Assembly (NCBI GenBank): GCA_023374025.1
Contig: SIJG01000037.1
Location: 616,211-680,210, forward strand
DNA length: 64,000 bases
Direction: 5' to 3'
Source of the DNA: Heterodera schachtii
Taxonomy: Eukaryota > Nematoda > Chromadorea > Rhabditida > Heteroderidae
The notes beneath the pieces are model-generated. The model saw nothing but the letters and a program-made list of their open reading frames with translations. It was not told the DNA's origin and made no database searches. Each line of letters starts with the position of its first letter. The first letter of the stretch is position 1. Positions 26,155-38,121 of this stretch are shown piece after piece. Position numbers and translations under genes: made by a program.

Positions 26155-28681
26155 CTGAAAAATTAGGTTTAAATGAGAAAACGAAAAGCATTCATCAGCA
26201 GCAGCAGAGAATGCAAAAGCATTGGCAAAAACAAAACAAAAAAGGGGCCAATTGAAAGAGAATTAAAGGGGCTAATTGAAAGAGGAGGGAATATTTGGCT
26301 AAAACGATGCGATGGGTTGGCGTTGAGTGTTTCATTTCCCTCATCATTTTCATCAGTCCCCCCCCCCGCCCCCCTTTGGAGGTCATTCATTCACTGCCCA
26401 TGGGAACGAACCTCGGACATTCCCCCCCCCCCCCCCCCTCTCCTCCTCTGTCCTTTTGCGCGTAATTGATCCATCATCTCCGCCATATGGCGGTGGAGAT
26501 GAACTGCGGCTGCGGCATGCGGCAAAATCACGTCAAGCGGCCAGCGAAGATAAAAAAAAAAGTCAGGAGCAGTGGAAAAAAGGGGTTGAGAGGGAGGAGA
26601 AAGAGGAGGAGGATGAGGTGGGGGGGGGGGAAGGGAGGAGGGGGAGGGGATAGAGAGGGGTGGGAATTGGCAGAGGGAATGGAGGAAAGTTAAGAGAAAG
26701 GTTTAGACCTTGAAACTCGTCTGTTTAAACAGACAAAAGAAATCCTTTCATTGAAGAAAATGTTGGCATTTTAAGTTTGGCATAAAAGCATGAGAGAAGT
26801 TGGGAATTTGAATGTGAGAGAGTAAAAAGGAAAGGAATGAAAAACAACGGAATAAAATAACGAATTTAGTCCTAAAAAACAATAGATAAATAAATAAATG
26901 TACAATTTATCCATGCGCAGTGCGGCGGCACCCTTTTCAAAATGAACAAATCGTCCCTGGGTCATCCCCGGCGACCCTTTTTATCTCCCCTAATGATCGG
27001 TTCGTTTCGGCGTTTCGCAAGGGCAACTGGTAAACGAATAAATAGCTGGATGTGTATGAGTATGAAGCAGGAAAAAATGGAATTTTGTCAAATACAGAAT
27101 TGTAATTATCCACCAATTAACTTAAATCAATTTCCAATCCAAAATTTCGCCCATTGGCCATTTGTCATCAAAAGGTAAATCGGATGAAATGATTTATTTA
27201 TCCGCAGTTCGATGGATTTAAAGATTAATGCAAATATATGCAAAGGCTGCGAATCTCTTTCAGTGAATGACCTCTCGAGAAAAGGGCCGAGAAGAGAACA
27301 GAAAAGGAAGGAAAGAAAAGTGAAGAAAAACGGGGAAAATTCGCTAAATTAAAAAGCACAAAAAAGCATGCTTCTTGTTTATTATTCAAGGCAATTCGAA
27401 AGTGAATTTGGTCTTCTAATGTTTACAGTCAATGTTTTGTTCTTGGACCTTTTTACTCGACAACTAAATAACGGTTCGTAGGTAAATAGATTAAAAAGGC
27501 ATTGATTGCATAATTAATATTTGAATTCTGTTGAGTAATTGACTGACTATGATGCGACGATGACCCAATTAGTCCATTTAAAAATGCAAGTTGAGTGAGC
27601 AATGAGCAAAAGGCAAGCGAATGTCGGTGGGTCAGTCGCCGATTGTCGGGGGGGGGGGGGGGGGGGGGACAATCCCACAAAATGTGCTCATTTGTCAGTG
27701 CTCACTCATTTATCTTCTTCTCTTCTTTTGCTACTGATCGCTTCGCCTGCAGCAGAATCTGGACAGAAAATAATCGCAGTGATTGGAGCAGAGAAACGGA
27801 CAAAGAGACGACGGAACGGACAATGGGAGAAGGGAAGGCGTCCCTTTCATCCTTCATTCATTCATTTTCACCTCCGCTGATCGGAAAACGGAACTGATCA
27901 GCTAAGGGCTCATCTGATCAGACCAACGGGAACAGCCAAAAACAAATGAAATTAGCCAAACCACACAAAATCAGCAAGAAAAAGGCAGAGAGGCAATTAA
28001 TTAATAAAGCATTTTAATGAAGAAATTCCCATTTTAAGGTGTTAATGTCTTGCTGAGTTGAAACGAAAACATTTGTCCATTCATTGGTTGGATTTTGGAT
28101 TCTCCCCCCCCCCCCCAATTTACAAAAAGGGCGGCAATTTTCGGGGAGGTGGGGGAAGGTCATTCATTCATTGAGTCGTTCGTTCGTTTCTCATTGTCCC
28201 CACGGGTGCTTCTCCCCTCACTTCACCCGCCTTTTACCCTTTTACGTCAATTTATTATCCCATTTTGTTTTGTTATTTGCCACTAAATTTCACAAACTTT
28301 AAATAATTCCAGCTTCGTTTTATCATTTTAAAAAGCTAAAAAGAGAAAAAGGGGATATTTTGAAATATGAAATAAAAACGAAAATCAATCGTTCAATAAA
28401 GTCATTAGACAAATGAAAAGAAAAACTTTGTCGGACCCCCAAAATCGATTGTTTTGGCAAAAGGGCGTCTCAAAACATTGAATATGCAAAGAAAGAAAGC
28501 CAAGTTCAAATTCCAATCAATCAAATTGCGGGAGAGAATGAATTTAAAAGGACCGAAAACAAAGCAAAAGCAAAAGCAGATGGTCAACCAAAACCAATGG
28601 ACATTCGTTGTCAGCCGAAAGGAAGCGACGGGGGCAAAAGGAAGGAAAAAGGAAGGCATGACGCCAATTCGGTAATAGTTC
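26155..28681. other. Region without a recognisable gene upstream of CCDC85
   Basis: About 2.5 kb with poly-C runs (26358, 26421, 28105), a G run of about 22 (from 27648), a purine-rich block at 26560-26700, and no frame that looks like protein by composition or splice context. It probably holds the 5' region of the CCDC85 gene. Short frames at 26942-27178 and 27595-27897 are judged spurious. Confidence 0.4.
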
Positions 28682-29604
28682 AGTTTGTCCCCCCCCCCTT
28701 TTTTTCGAAAAATTTTTTATGTTTTCAAAAGTCATGAAAACATGTTTCCAAGGGTCTTCCTGGTCGCTGATCACGAATCCGGCATCCATTTCGACCCATT
28801 CCTCATCCCTGACCCGAATTCGAACAAAAAGTCGAAAATTCAAATTTTTCGATTTTCAATTTTTAGTCTCAAAATGGTTCAAATGATCTTTTATTGAAGC
28901 ATTGATGAATTTCAGTTCTTTTCAGTGTATTTAAACAAAGTTTGGTAATTCTGCCGATGGTTGCCCCCCTTTTGGAAGAAAATGTTTTTTGTTTTCAAAA
29001 GCCATGAAAACATGCTTCTGAGGGTTTTTGGGGTCGCTAATCACGAATATGGCATTCATTTCGGCCAATTCCGAATCCCGGACCCGAACTCGAACAAAAA
29101 GTCGAAAACCCAAAAAATTTCGAAACTTATTTTTATGTTCGAATCTGTTCATAATAATTATTTTTTGGTCTTACAATGGTTTCTGATTAATTTTTATTGT
29201 TTTAATCTATTTGAGAACAAAAAGCGAATTTTTGAAAATTTTGAATTTCCGACTTTTTGTTCGAATTCGGGTTCGGGGTTCGAAATAGGCCAAAATAAAT
29301 GCCATATTCGTGATCAGCGACCCTGAAAACCCTTGGAAGCATGTTTTCATGGCTTTTGAAAACAAAAAAAAAAAATTTTCAAAAAGGGGGGCAACCATCG
29401 GCAGTATTACCCAAAGTTTGAACCAAAAATGTAAAAATCGAACATTTGAGTTTTCGACTTTTTGTTCCAATTCGGGTCCGGGGTTCGGAATTGTTCGAAA
29501 TGGGTGCCGGATTCGTGATCAGCGACCAGGAAAACCCTTGGAAAAATGTTTTCATGACTTTCGAAAACATAAAAAAATTTTTCGAAAAAAGGGGGGGACA
29601 AACT
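28682..29604. mobile_element. Outer inverted-repeat element, interrupted by an inner MITE
   Basis: The left arm (28682-28860) and right arm (29440-29604) are reverse complements. They begin AGTTTGTCCCCCCC, run through a T-rich part and TCATGAAAACATG, and carry the shared motif GGTCGCTGATCACGAATCCG. The arms match over about 160 bp with few differences. I could not find a target-site duplication. The region between the arms is occupied by another element. Confidence 0.65.
28944..29411. mobile_element. Inner hAT-like MITE with 8-bp duplication
   Basis: The terminal inverted repeats are GGTAATTCTGCCGATGGTTG and GGTAATACTGCCGATGGTTG (reading inward), continuing in a poly-C/T stretch. The flanking direct repeats are CAAAGTTT at 28936-28943 and 29412-29419. 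The element is 468 bp and non-coding. Its internal arms also carry the GATCAGCGACC / GATCACGAAT motif seen in many other repeats of this window. It shares its termini with the 93-bp element at 49200. Confidence 0.85.
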
Positions 29605-29817
29605 CCCCCCCCCCCTCCATTTGGCAGTTCGTCCGAATGAATGAAAATGGTTTTTTCCTTCCATCAATCAGTTACAATTTACTAATGAGAAAGGCATTTG
29701 GATTTACATAGATCGTATAATTACAGCATTGATATTAATTTAGCACTTCGTTCTTCTCCATTAACATCGTTTCCGTGTTTGACATTAAAATTCATTCCGT
29801 TCCGATTTCATTTCGAA

Positions 29818-30208
29818 TCACAGGGCTTTGTTGAGGAACATATTCTTGTCCAAATTGGCAAGGGTAGCGTAATTCGGGTCATTTGCTAAACCAACGAAAA
29901 GGGATGTGCTGCTTTTATTCGATTCGTTTTCACCTGCTACGGGAGGCTGTCGCGGCGCACTCGGCGGCGTTGGGATTGGAATCGGTGCAACTGAAAAGTG
30001 CGCATTTCGGTCCCTTTCCCTCTCCTTTACCTGCCACGGGATACGCCGGCGCTGCTTTCTTTAAAATTGGAATGGATTTGCTTTTATTACGCCCAGTGAA
30101 ATTCGACCTCACCTTTTTACAACAACCACAACATTGAGTGAGGATCAACAGAACGGAAGCGACGACAACGCAAAGTGCCAAATGAAAAGGAATTGGAAAG
30201 AATGCCAT
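29818..30208 (-). CDS. Small single-pass membrane protein, nematode type
   Basis: Exons 30208-30113, 30058-30031, 29990-29934 and 29885-29818 give 82 residues. The start is the first ATG before the hydrophobic segment. Residues 9-26 form one transmembrane helix (LALCVVVASVLLILTQ), followed by a CCGCCKKK cluster suited to palmitoylation at the membrane face. A Pro/Ala-rich linker comes next, then a C-terminus containing DPNYATLANLDKNMF. Short nematode membrane proteins ending in a DPNYxTLA motif are known to me from family resemblance, but the function is unknown. The last intron (29933-29886) is 48 bp and in frame, so a longer read-through form is possible. Confidence 0.6.
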
Positions 30209-31428
30209 TGGCAGAGGCACAACAGAGAATGACTGAAAGGAAAAAAAGTTGGTGTACAGAAAAGTGAAGGAAATTGGGCGAATTTGTTGTTTATATACGA
30301 ACAGTGATGGACATTTCTAATTAAGACTAGGCTGGGCCAGGGCCGAAAATCCAAAATTTTCAATAATATCTTTTCACGAATGAGCTTGCAAAATATAATT
30401 ATTAAACAATATTTTTGGATTTCTGTGGTTAAATTCTAGAAAATTTAAGGTTCAGCGGTGCCGAGAGGTGCCGCTGGCCATTTTTTGAAATTTTGGCTTA
30501 ATTTCTTAACAAATTTGATCAAAAAAGGATTTTTTAAATTTTAGTTTAGTTTTTTATATTTTTATCCTTAATCTTAATTTAGCCCGATTGATTTGAAATT
30601 TTGATTTGATTTTATTATTAATTTGAACAAAAATAATATTAAGAACGTTGAATTTTCGGGAATATTCGGTTAAATCTTTGAAAATTTCTTATGGAAAATT
30701 GCATTTTCTCATATTGTGCTGATTTACTTATGGAATGGTCTGATCAATCGGTATAAAAGAGTTAACACAGAAGTCATGCAAATATTTACAGTAAATTGAA
30801 AAAAGAAGAATAATTATTAAATACTGTAGAAATAGAATTAAAAAAGAATATTTTAATGTTTATGTTTTGTTTATTTTTAATTTTATTTGTCCCTTTTTCA
30901 TTTCATTTCCTTTTCATTCTTCCAACGAAATAAATAAACTTCGTTATTTCTCAGCAAAGTCTTTTCGTCAATTTTTGTTTTGATGCCATTTAGGGACGGA
31001 AAGTTTGAAATGGCACGGCATTTGTCTCCTTTAGCAAATATTTCTCCACTGAATGTTATTTATGCCCATTGTTTGTTGTTGTGTAAAGCAAAAATATTTT
31101 AGCAGCGCTTGCAAAAAACAGAAAAGGGCGAAGAAAAGGACGACATTTAAGCGAATCGTCAAAAATGCATCGTTTGAATTTTTCTTCGTATATTTCTGTT
31201 CGGCCCTCAGTTTCTGCTGATGAATTTGAGGAATTGCAAATTTTCGACCAGAGTCTTTTGCTTCTCCTGCCCAATTCGTCCTCCCCCACTCGCATTTGCT
31301 CCTCTCGAATCCTTCACCTTTCCCTTTGGTTTGTTTTCCACCCAATTCATTAATTTCTCCGAGTCTCCCCCAATTAATTAATTAACACTCATTTATGCAT
31401 TCATTCTATTTTGATTGGGTCGGGGTCA
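30209..31428. other. AT-rich region without a recognisable gene
   Basis: I see no supportable coding region. A degenerate GCGGTGCCGAGAGGTGCCGC palindrome near 30455 is a relic of a repeat family found elsewhere in the window. The minus frame at 31031-31345 has no convincing features. Confidence 0.4.
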
Positions 31429-31518
31429 CTTTGGCGCAGGTATTTTGGCGCGGCCATTTTGGCGCACTCCAATTTATAACGTGCGCCAAAATGGCCGCGC
31501 CAAAATACCTGCGCCAAA
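31429..31518. repeat. Near-perfect 90-bp hairpin with TTTGGCGC motifs
   Basis: Two arms of about 40 bp (from 31429 and from 31479) are reverse complements around a loop of about 12 bp. Each arm holds three copies of TTTGGCGC or TTTTGGCGC. It could be a tiny palindromic MITE. No target duplication was found. Confidence 0.8.
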
Positions 31519-33235
31519 GTGGGCGGTTCCCTTTTGATTCCCACCCCCCCAAAAAAAGGCTTATCTCCTCCTTGGACATCCTTCTTGCCCTCTTGGCACT
31601 GTCTCTGAACTCCTTGCTGACCGCGTCCATCGTAATCGCCCGTCCTTTGCCCTTCTCCGTTCGGCGTTCTTTCGTTCGTTTCGCATTGTCTCCCCTCTCA
31701 GTGATCCGTTCAAAATTAATTTGTTCCTATTTCCAAGTCTCTCACTTCGGTCAGCTACTGCTTTTCTGGCCTGCCATTTTGCTGGCCAAAAAGTCTTTTT
31801 GGCTCTTTTCCGCCCTTTCCTCCGGCTCCCCTTGCGCGTCCTTTGTGTCCTCTGTCGGATGCAAATTCCAAGTTTGCCGTTGACATCCATCAAATCTCAC
31901 CCAAACCATCAAAGGAATTCCCCGTGGTGGCCGTTTACTTGCACTCATTGGCATCATCCTTGACATTTAGTGTGCAAATGTACAGAAAAAGCCTAAACGA
32001 TTCCATGGGTTACTGTGCTGAAAGAAACGCACCGAACTCCCCCAAAAACATTGGGACGACAGCAACAGAAAGACGGCACGGACACTGGAAAAGCATCGGT
32101 GGGGAAAACAGGTGGACGGACGGAATTTGGCATAATTTGGAACAGTTACTTTAGGTGTTCTGTTAGCTAATTTCTCAGCCTCATTTAAAATGAATTTTCC
32201 CCCTGATTTTTTCCCTTGATTTTTCAATTGTGCCAATACTTTTGACAGTGCCAATGCCTTCGTCGCCTTTGCCCCGTCCCTTCGCCGTCGTTTCTCCCTC
32301 AGTCAGTCGCCCACTTTCCTTCTCTTTTGGCTTTGCTCCGCTCGTCAAATTGCGCTGCTCGTCCTCTGTTTGACGTTCGCTTTTCTGTTCACCGCTTTCG
32401 ATTATGAACCTTTGCGTCGTAAAATGTTTCTTGTCAATGTTTGTCCTTTCTTTTTTCGTTTTTTTTTTTTTGCCTTATTTTCCCCCCTTTTTTAGTGTTC
32501 TTTGCCTTTGGCCGTTCGTCAAAAAGAAATGTTTTTTGCTCTGCTCACTTTGATGCTTTGCTCCCAATTGGTCCAATCGCTGCTTTGGCAATTCGTTTCG
32601 GCGTCGTCCTCCCAACAGCAGAAGAAGAACAGAATGGTCCGTCCGCTGTAACTTCTGATCATTTGGCCACCCTTTTTGAGTGCCATTTGGCCACCTCTGT
32701 TTAGCTGCATCATTCGCTTCCACAAAAAGGGCGTGGCACTCTCTCCACTCGCCGTCCGTCCCTCCTCCTTTACTTGGCTCTTTCCTTCCGTGACCTATTT
32801 TTCGTCGAGGCCCTTCTCTGGTCACTTTGTGCATTTCTCACCGGTTCGGCTCTCCTTCATCAGTTTGTGCTCGTCAATCCGTGCGGAAAGGTCTTTCAAA
32901 TGCCATTCAATCGGTATGAATGCCCTCCCCCGAAGTGCACTCGCCTAATGGTCGAATTGGCATTCACCACTCTTCCGCTGATCGTCTCCCTTTCCCACCC
33001 AATTCTCTCCGTTTTGATCGTTGCTCCAATTTCTTATTCGACGCGACAATTGTGCCCACTTATCAAAAAGGCACTGCCCGAACAAGAACCGGTAAACATT
33101 TCACAAATGCATTTTGATTCGATGCCTTCAGGCGACCCCTCCGCTGCCGCGGCCCGTGCCGACGGTGCGCATTTTGGTCACAGAACACTTCTGATGACGA
33201 CGCATCCCCACTACCAAATTGTTGCTCTCAAATAA
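31491..33235 (+). CDS. Probable multi-pass (serpentine receptor-like) membrane protein, exon model incomplete
   Basis: Several exon-sized frames on the + strand encode hydrophobic helices separated by short introns. They include SLDILLALLALSLNSLLTAS (31570-31635), RLLALIGIILD (about 31940), a helix ARQIALLVLCLTFAFLFTAF (32350-32410), then RQKEMFFALLTLMLC (32520-32570). The final exon (within 32774-33235) holds LFFVEALLWSLCAFLTG and PLIVSLSHPILSVLIVAP before a hydrophilic tail. About seven helices and SHPILS..P near the end suggest a nematode chemoreceptor-type GPCR, but no subfamily can be named. The only upstream ATG in frame (31491) lies inside the hairpin, so the true start is uncertain. 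Frames also change between exons, and a pseudogene is possible. Confidence 0.4.
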
Positions 33236-34010
33236 TTGTTTGGTCAAATATTTCTCGAGAATACGATTCTGACATCCATTCTGGCCCATTCCGAACCCCT
33301 GACCCGGATTCGAAAAAAAAAATTCAATTTTTGAGAAAATTCAAAATATGGTTGCACCCCCGACCGTAGGGCTTGAAAAAGTCGGGGTTCGTGGTTGTCG
33401 GGGTCAGCAAGTTCGGGGTCGGAGTCGGGGTTAACAAAATCGTTCGGGGTTTTTCAATTTTCCGTATTTATATTAAAAATTTTATACAATCAAATAATTC
33501 AAAAATTTCGTCTTAATCATCATTAAAATCATTTTCTTGATCTGTGAGATCGATTCTGATCACTTTTTTTTTGCTTTTCAAAACATTTCTTTTTGGGAGA
33601 GAGTGGGGTCGACGGCGCCTATAGGCGCCACCGGAAAAATTTTTGAAAATTTGAATGCGTTCTATTAACAGATTTTGTTCAAAAAATGATAAATTTTGAT
33701 TGTTAGATTCGGTCACAACTTAAAAAATTCTTTATTTTAAATTATTTTTCTGGCATTATGTTTTTTTTCTCTTGCTCAATCGCCTATATTCTTGGTATCA
33801 AACGAAAGTTTTTTGTCAGTATACATAGGTATTCAAGAACATTTTTAGTTATATACCAAGAATTCAATTAAACAAAACTTCTTTAGACTTCAAGCTTTGT
33901 TTGATACCAAGAATTTAGGCAATTTATCAAGTAGGAAAAAAAGTTATGAGCCAACGAATCTTTTTTTTTTTTAAGCATTTGGCAATTTCATTGAATAATT
34001 TCATTTCAAA
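33236..34010. other. Repeat-rich spacer upstream of the Sm G gene
   Basis: It holds GGGGTTCGGGGTCGG-like repeats (33290-33440), a GGCGCCTATAGGCGCCACCGG palindrome relic near 33610, and an inverted repeat at 33782-33917. A T12AAG acceptor-like tract (33961-33974) lies 37 bp before the Sm G start and may be a spliced-leader site. Confidence 0.45.
33782..33917. repeat. Short inverted repeat (TTCTTGGTATCAAAC arms)
   Basis: The arms GCCTATATTCTTGGTATCAA and the complement of TTTGATACCAAGAATTTAGGC bracket about 90 bp. A further copy of ATACCAAGAATTC lies between them. It is probably a MITE. No clear target duplication was seen. Confidence 0.6.
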
Positions 34011-34782
34011 ATGAGCAAAACTCATCCACCGGAATTGAAGAAGTACATGGACAAACAAGTCAACATCAAGCTCAATGGGAACAGGTTTGTTAATTTGCAA
34101 GTTATAGTCTTTCGGAAACATTAAATTTCTGATCTTGAAGGGGATTTAAAAAAGGGGTTGGTGAGAATTAAAGGAAATAGTTCGACTAGACCCAAACTAA
34201 TTACATACAAATTTTTTGATATGGGCTTTAAATTGTTATATTAGGTTGATTTCAACAGTCAATAAAACAAATTTTTTGGCACGTTTTTGGATAAAAGCCA
34301 TATTTCTGATCAGAGATCCCGACCCCAGGAATTTTTGTTTAAATATTTCATATTATTACTAGGGACCGGATTTATTGGACAAAAAATCCAAAAAAATGAG
34401 TTTGTAAATTCGTGCTTTTAGAAATGTGTCCGGTCTTCTGCGTGGGTTTGATCCATTTATGAACATCGTCGTTGAAGATTGTATTGAGCACCTCAAGGTT
34501 ATTATTTTAAACCTCAAACTCACATCTCTTGTTATAGTTTCTGTCATTTATGAATTCTTCCTAAACTTTTTGAAATACTCAACTTTTATGGGGCAAAAAT
34601 GGCAGTGTTTCTCACTATTATAAAAAGGAACCATACATGTTCTTCTTTGTCCATTTTAGGCTTGTTGGAAAATACTCTTAAAAATATTTGGCTTTAAGAC
34701 CGGCGAATCGCAGAGCATTGGAATGGTTGTTGTCCGTGGCAATTCTGTCGTCATTATGGAACCGATGGAGCGAATTGGGTGA
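34011..34782 (+). CDS. snr-7: Small nuclear ribonucleoprotein Sm G
   Basis: Sm G is one of seven Sm proteins forming the ring on U1, U2, U4 and U5 snRNAs. Exons 34011-34084, 34422-34497 and 34699-34782 (phases 2 and 0) give 77 residues, the normal length of the family. The sequence opens [20 protein letters not shown]. The Sm1 motif is in [20 protein letters not shown] and the Sm2 motif in [15 protein letters not shown]. It is complete and shows no oddities apart from two introns larger than usual here (337 and 201 bp). The second intron and the region downstream hold AT-rich repeat debris. Confidence 0.95.
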
Positions 34783-35506
34783 CTGTCTCCGACAAAAAAA
34801 ATCGGCAGTGATCATTGGTCTCTAACTTTGTTAATTTTACTCTTTTGCCTAATTCATAAATTTTTTGCTTTAATGAGAGCCACTTTTTAAAATTAATCTG
34901 GGAAAGGCCGTCAAAAAGTGGTCATACATGGTTCTTCTTTCCCTGGGCCCTTAATCCTGATATCCACCATTCGATTTCCAACTGTTCCAAAACGGTAAAA
35001 TTGATGGGTCAATGGCAACTCGTATAAAGGCAACTCTTACACAGGGCAACTCGTACAAAAATTTTTTTTAAGAATTTCCAACTAAAACTTAGAATTTTCG
35101 ATTAAAAAAATATAAATAGTCAGCTGAAAAATTAATAAAAAACTTTAAAGAATTTTTTTAAAAGTTTTTCTGGGCTAAAAAATCCATTTAGATTTTTTTT
35201 ATCTAAAGATTCTATATTTTAGTTGAAAATTCTTAGAAATTTTTTTTTTGTACTAGTTGCCATGACACCAAATTGATCCAATTTTGTTTACATTTTTCAA
35301 TTCACATATTTTACATTGCGTTTTAATCAGCTGACTTGTCCATCAGCTGATTGGTCCAGAAGCCCGTGGCTCTACCGAAACAATTGAACTTTTGTTATGT
35401 AACTCAAATTAAATAATACAAATGCAATTTACAAAACGAAAGGCAGTCTGAGTAAAGGTGCAAATTCGTTTACTAAATAAAGTTTTGTTTTGTTGATCAT
35501 TTTCTT
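34783..35506. other. Convergent spacer between Sm G and the TMEM272-like gene
   Basis: No gene is seen. It contains a long inverted repeat (35045-35261) and AT-rich DNA. Confidence 0.45.
35045..35261. repeat. Inverted repeat, arms GGCAACTCGTAC / GTACTAGTTGCC
   Basis: Arms of about 60 bp, each with an A/T-rich block and GAATTTTCAACTAAAAT-like sequence, face each other across about 90 bp. Extra GGCAACTC units lie at 35008-35030. It resembles a foldback MITE. Confidence 0.6.
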
Positions 35507-36818
35507 TCATTTTCTGCCGGGTATTGCTCCGTAAATGAGTACGACGATTCCGAGAAGAATGAGAAGAGCGAACAGCGCGAGATGAATGGTCACACTCCAC
35601 CAGGCGAACCAATACAAAGTGTGCTCGCAGAAATGCCTCTCGAACATATAAAGCTAAAGTTGGGGGTGGTGAATGCGTTGGCATTCTTTCCTTTCCTTCT
35701 TTCTTTCTTTCACCTGACTGTGCATGTAACGCGACGCGCCGTACACCCAAACGGAGCCTAAAGCGAAAGTCTCGGACATTCATCAGCCAGCATTTGCTAA
35801 TTATTACCCAAGATGAGGACGACGAGGATGGCGAGCAGTCCGATGCCCTCAACGGCATAAGTCAGCGCGGGACGACGGCCGTTGGAACGACGCATTTGAC
35901 GGGTGTCCCTTCTCTTTGCCGATTCAGTCGGAGAAGCGGAAAGGCTTAGGAAAAGGCGTGCCGCTCCGTTGAGAATCAAAAGGATGCCGGAAAGGATCAA
36001 ATAAATGGGCACGTTCGGTTGGATGAGGCAATTGTACGGATTCGCATTGAGCGCACCTGCGAATGGGACGGGCGAATTTGCAGAGACTCAAAGCATTTAG
36101 GCACGAACGAACCCACGAACAGTGAGACGATGCCGAAAAGCACTTCCAAAACTGAGAAAACTGCCCACACTGCCGGCGGAATTTTGTTTTTTGGCGAGGC
36201 ATTCGCTCGGTCAAAGTCATCCCCTCGGGGGACGGAGGAGTGCCGAATGTTGGGAATTGCGGCGGGACTTTGCTGGGGTCGAATTTGGAGAGGTTGGAAT
36301 GGTGGCGAGGAGGTGGAGGAGGGCATGAAAAGGGGTTGTGGATGTGCATAGGCTGCTGACAATGAGTGCGAGTGGGGCGAGGACTGAACGCTGTTTTGGG
36401 GGTACTGTCGTGGTTGTTGTGTTGTTGGGCATACGGTACGGAAGATGAAGCGAAGGACGACGGAACGGCAATGCCCTTCTGTTGAGAATAAACGGGCGGA
36501 ACTCTGAGCAGTGCCTGGGCCGATGCATTGGGAATTTGGAGCTGCTCATGGGACCGTCTGCTGTGCTTGAGCAATGAGAAGGACCATCCGGCGGATTTAC
36601 CTTCTCATTAGGCTGAAGGGATGGGCCATTTGCTGCTGTTGGCTCGGAGAGGGCGGCGCCATCGAAGTTGGCATTGGAAAGTCAGCGCGAGTGGGTGGCG
36701 GCTCACTGATGCCAATGGGCGAGTGGTCCATCGGTCGCAACTGTTGCCGCTGTTCAAATTCGGACAAATGAAGCGAAGTGAACCGTTCCACCGAATTATA
36801 ACGCCGCTTACTCACCAT
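35507..36818 (-). CDS. TMEM272-like four-helix membrane protein
   Basis: The last four exons are well defined: one ending 36113, then 36056-35808, 35757-35714 and 35653-35507, with phases 1, 1 and 0. The four helices are PAVWAVFSVLEVLFGIVSLF, PIYLILSGILLILNGAARLF, LTYAVEGIGLLAILVVLILG and HLALFALLILLGIVVLIYG. The loop NPYNCLIQPNVP before helix 2, GSVWVYGASRY after helix 3 and CEHTLYWFAWW before helix 4 follow the TMEM272-like pattern, a family of unknown function. The N-terminal part, from ATG 36818, is a long cytosolic Pro/Gln-rich region with poor conservation. Between about 36420 and 36380 the frame has to change, by a very short intron or a sequence error. The protein is predicted at the plasma or an internal membrane. 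Confidence 0.7.
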
Positions 36819-38121
36819 TTTTACTGAATTTTATTATGACAAGGAAAAGTTTTAAGCAGAAATGGGAATATGTTGGAAGTATAAAAGTGATCTGTCCCCG
36901 TCCATTCGTTCGTTTTTCTTTTTTTTTTTTTCATTGGGCGACCAAAGCGATGGATGGAATTCGATAAAATGCAAATTGACAAAGACTGAATTAATTCGCT
37001 TTTTGTGTGCTTTGCTCGTTCCTTTCATTCTGCTGCTGCTTGCTGATGCTTTGAAGAAATTGAGAAAAATCGACGGAGGGCCAAATGTTTGTTGATTATC
37101 GGTGGAAACGGAGGGGAATGGGAGAAAGGGTGATATGTACAAAGACGGGGTGAAGAAGCACGGTCAGCAAGAAACGGAGGAATTGAGCAAACAATCCCGA
37201 GGAGGGGGGGGGGGGGACGAATCGTGGGGAACAAAAATAAAAGGGACGGCGGGGGAGGGAAAAACTGTGAAAGGGGGGGGGGGAATTGGGAGACGAAGGG
37301 ACCGAGAAATACACAAAAAAATAATTGAAAAATCAAAGCCATAGAGCCTAATTTGTAAGCGCTGATCCTTTTACACTGGGAATTTTTATCTGAATTGGGC
37401 GACCGTTTACCACGCCGACCAAACAAAACGAAAAATGCAATTGGGGAAGGGATGTCACGTTTTGTTTAACATAAAGAACTATGTTTTTTAATGGATACAT
37501 TAATGCTAATTTAATAATCTTTGATTTATTAAAATCCAAAAATAATTGCAAATCGTTGCCTCGCTGAAAATGGGGAGAACCGAATTAGTCATATTACCAA
37601 CAAAAAAGCGAACATTGAGAAAAGAATGCTTTTATGTAGAAGAGAGAAATATCAATTACGCACTATTGAATTTGCTCAACAAAACCTTATTTATTTATTT
37701 TTTTGTAAAAGTGCCATTTTCGCCGTGCCGCCTCCCCCCAATTCATGCCATTGTCTCCCCAGTGGCTTTGGTTTATCCTCTTTATCCGCTCCTTCCCTTC
37801 CCTTTTCCCTCTTTCCTCCGCTGTTTATTTACCTTTCCGCCATTTTCTGCTCATTGTCAGCAGGAGAGAATGCAAAAGGCAAAGACGGGGTGCAAAGAGA
37901 ACGTTTCGATGGGTTGCGCTTGAGGGGGCGTTGACAATGGCTTTTCTTTGAGTTCGGTCGGTGTTTTGCGTTGGGGCGGCGGTGTCCGTCCCAAAATTCG
38001 CCAACATTTATTTATTTATCCCTCGCCGCCCCTTCAACTTTCCCTCGTTCACTCACACCTCATTTTCAGTCCCAGTCTTCTCACTTTCACCGTTACACTT
38101 TTTTCGAGTTGTATAATTTCA
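36819..38121. other. Region without a recognisable gene
   Basis: Purine/pyrimidine-rich and poly-G DNA (37200-37290) opens several frames on both strands, none with a convincing start, splice context or composition. Confidence 0.4.

Noticed and set aside
26942..27178. 78-aa + frame
   Set aside because: No homology, signal peptide or splice context. The composition is like the surrounding non-coding DNA.
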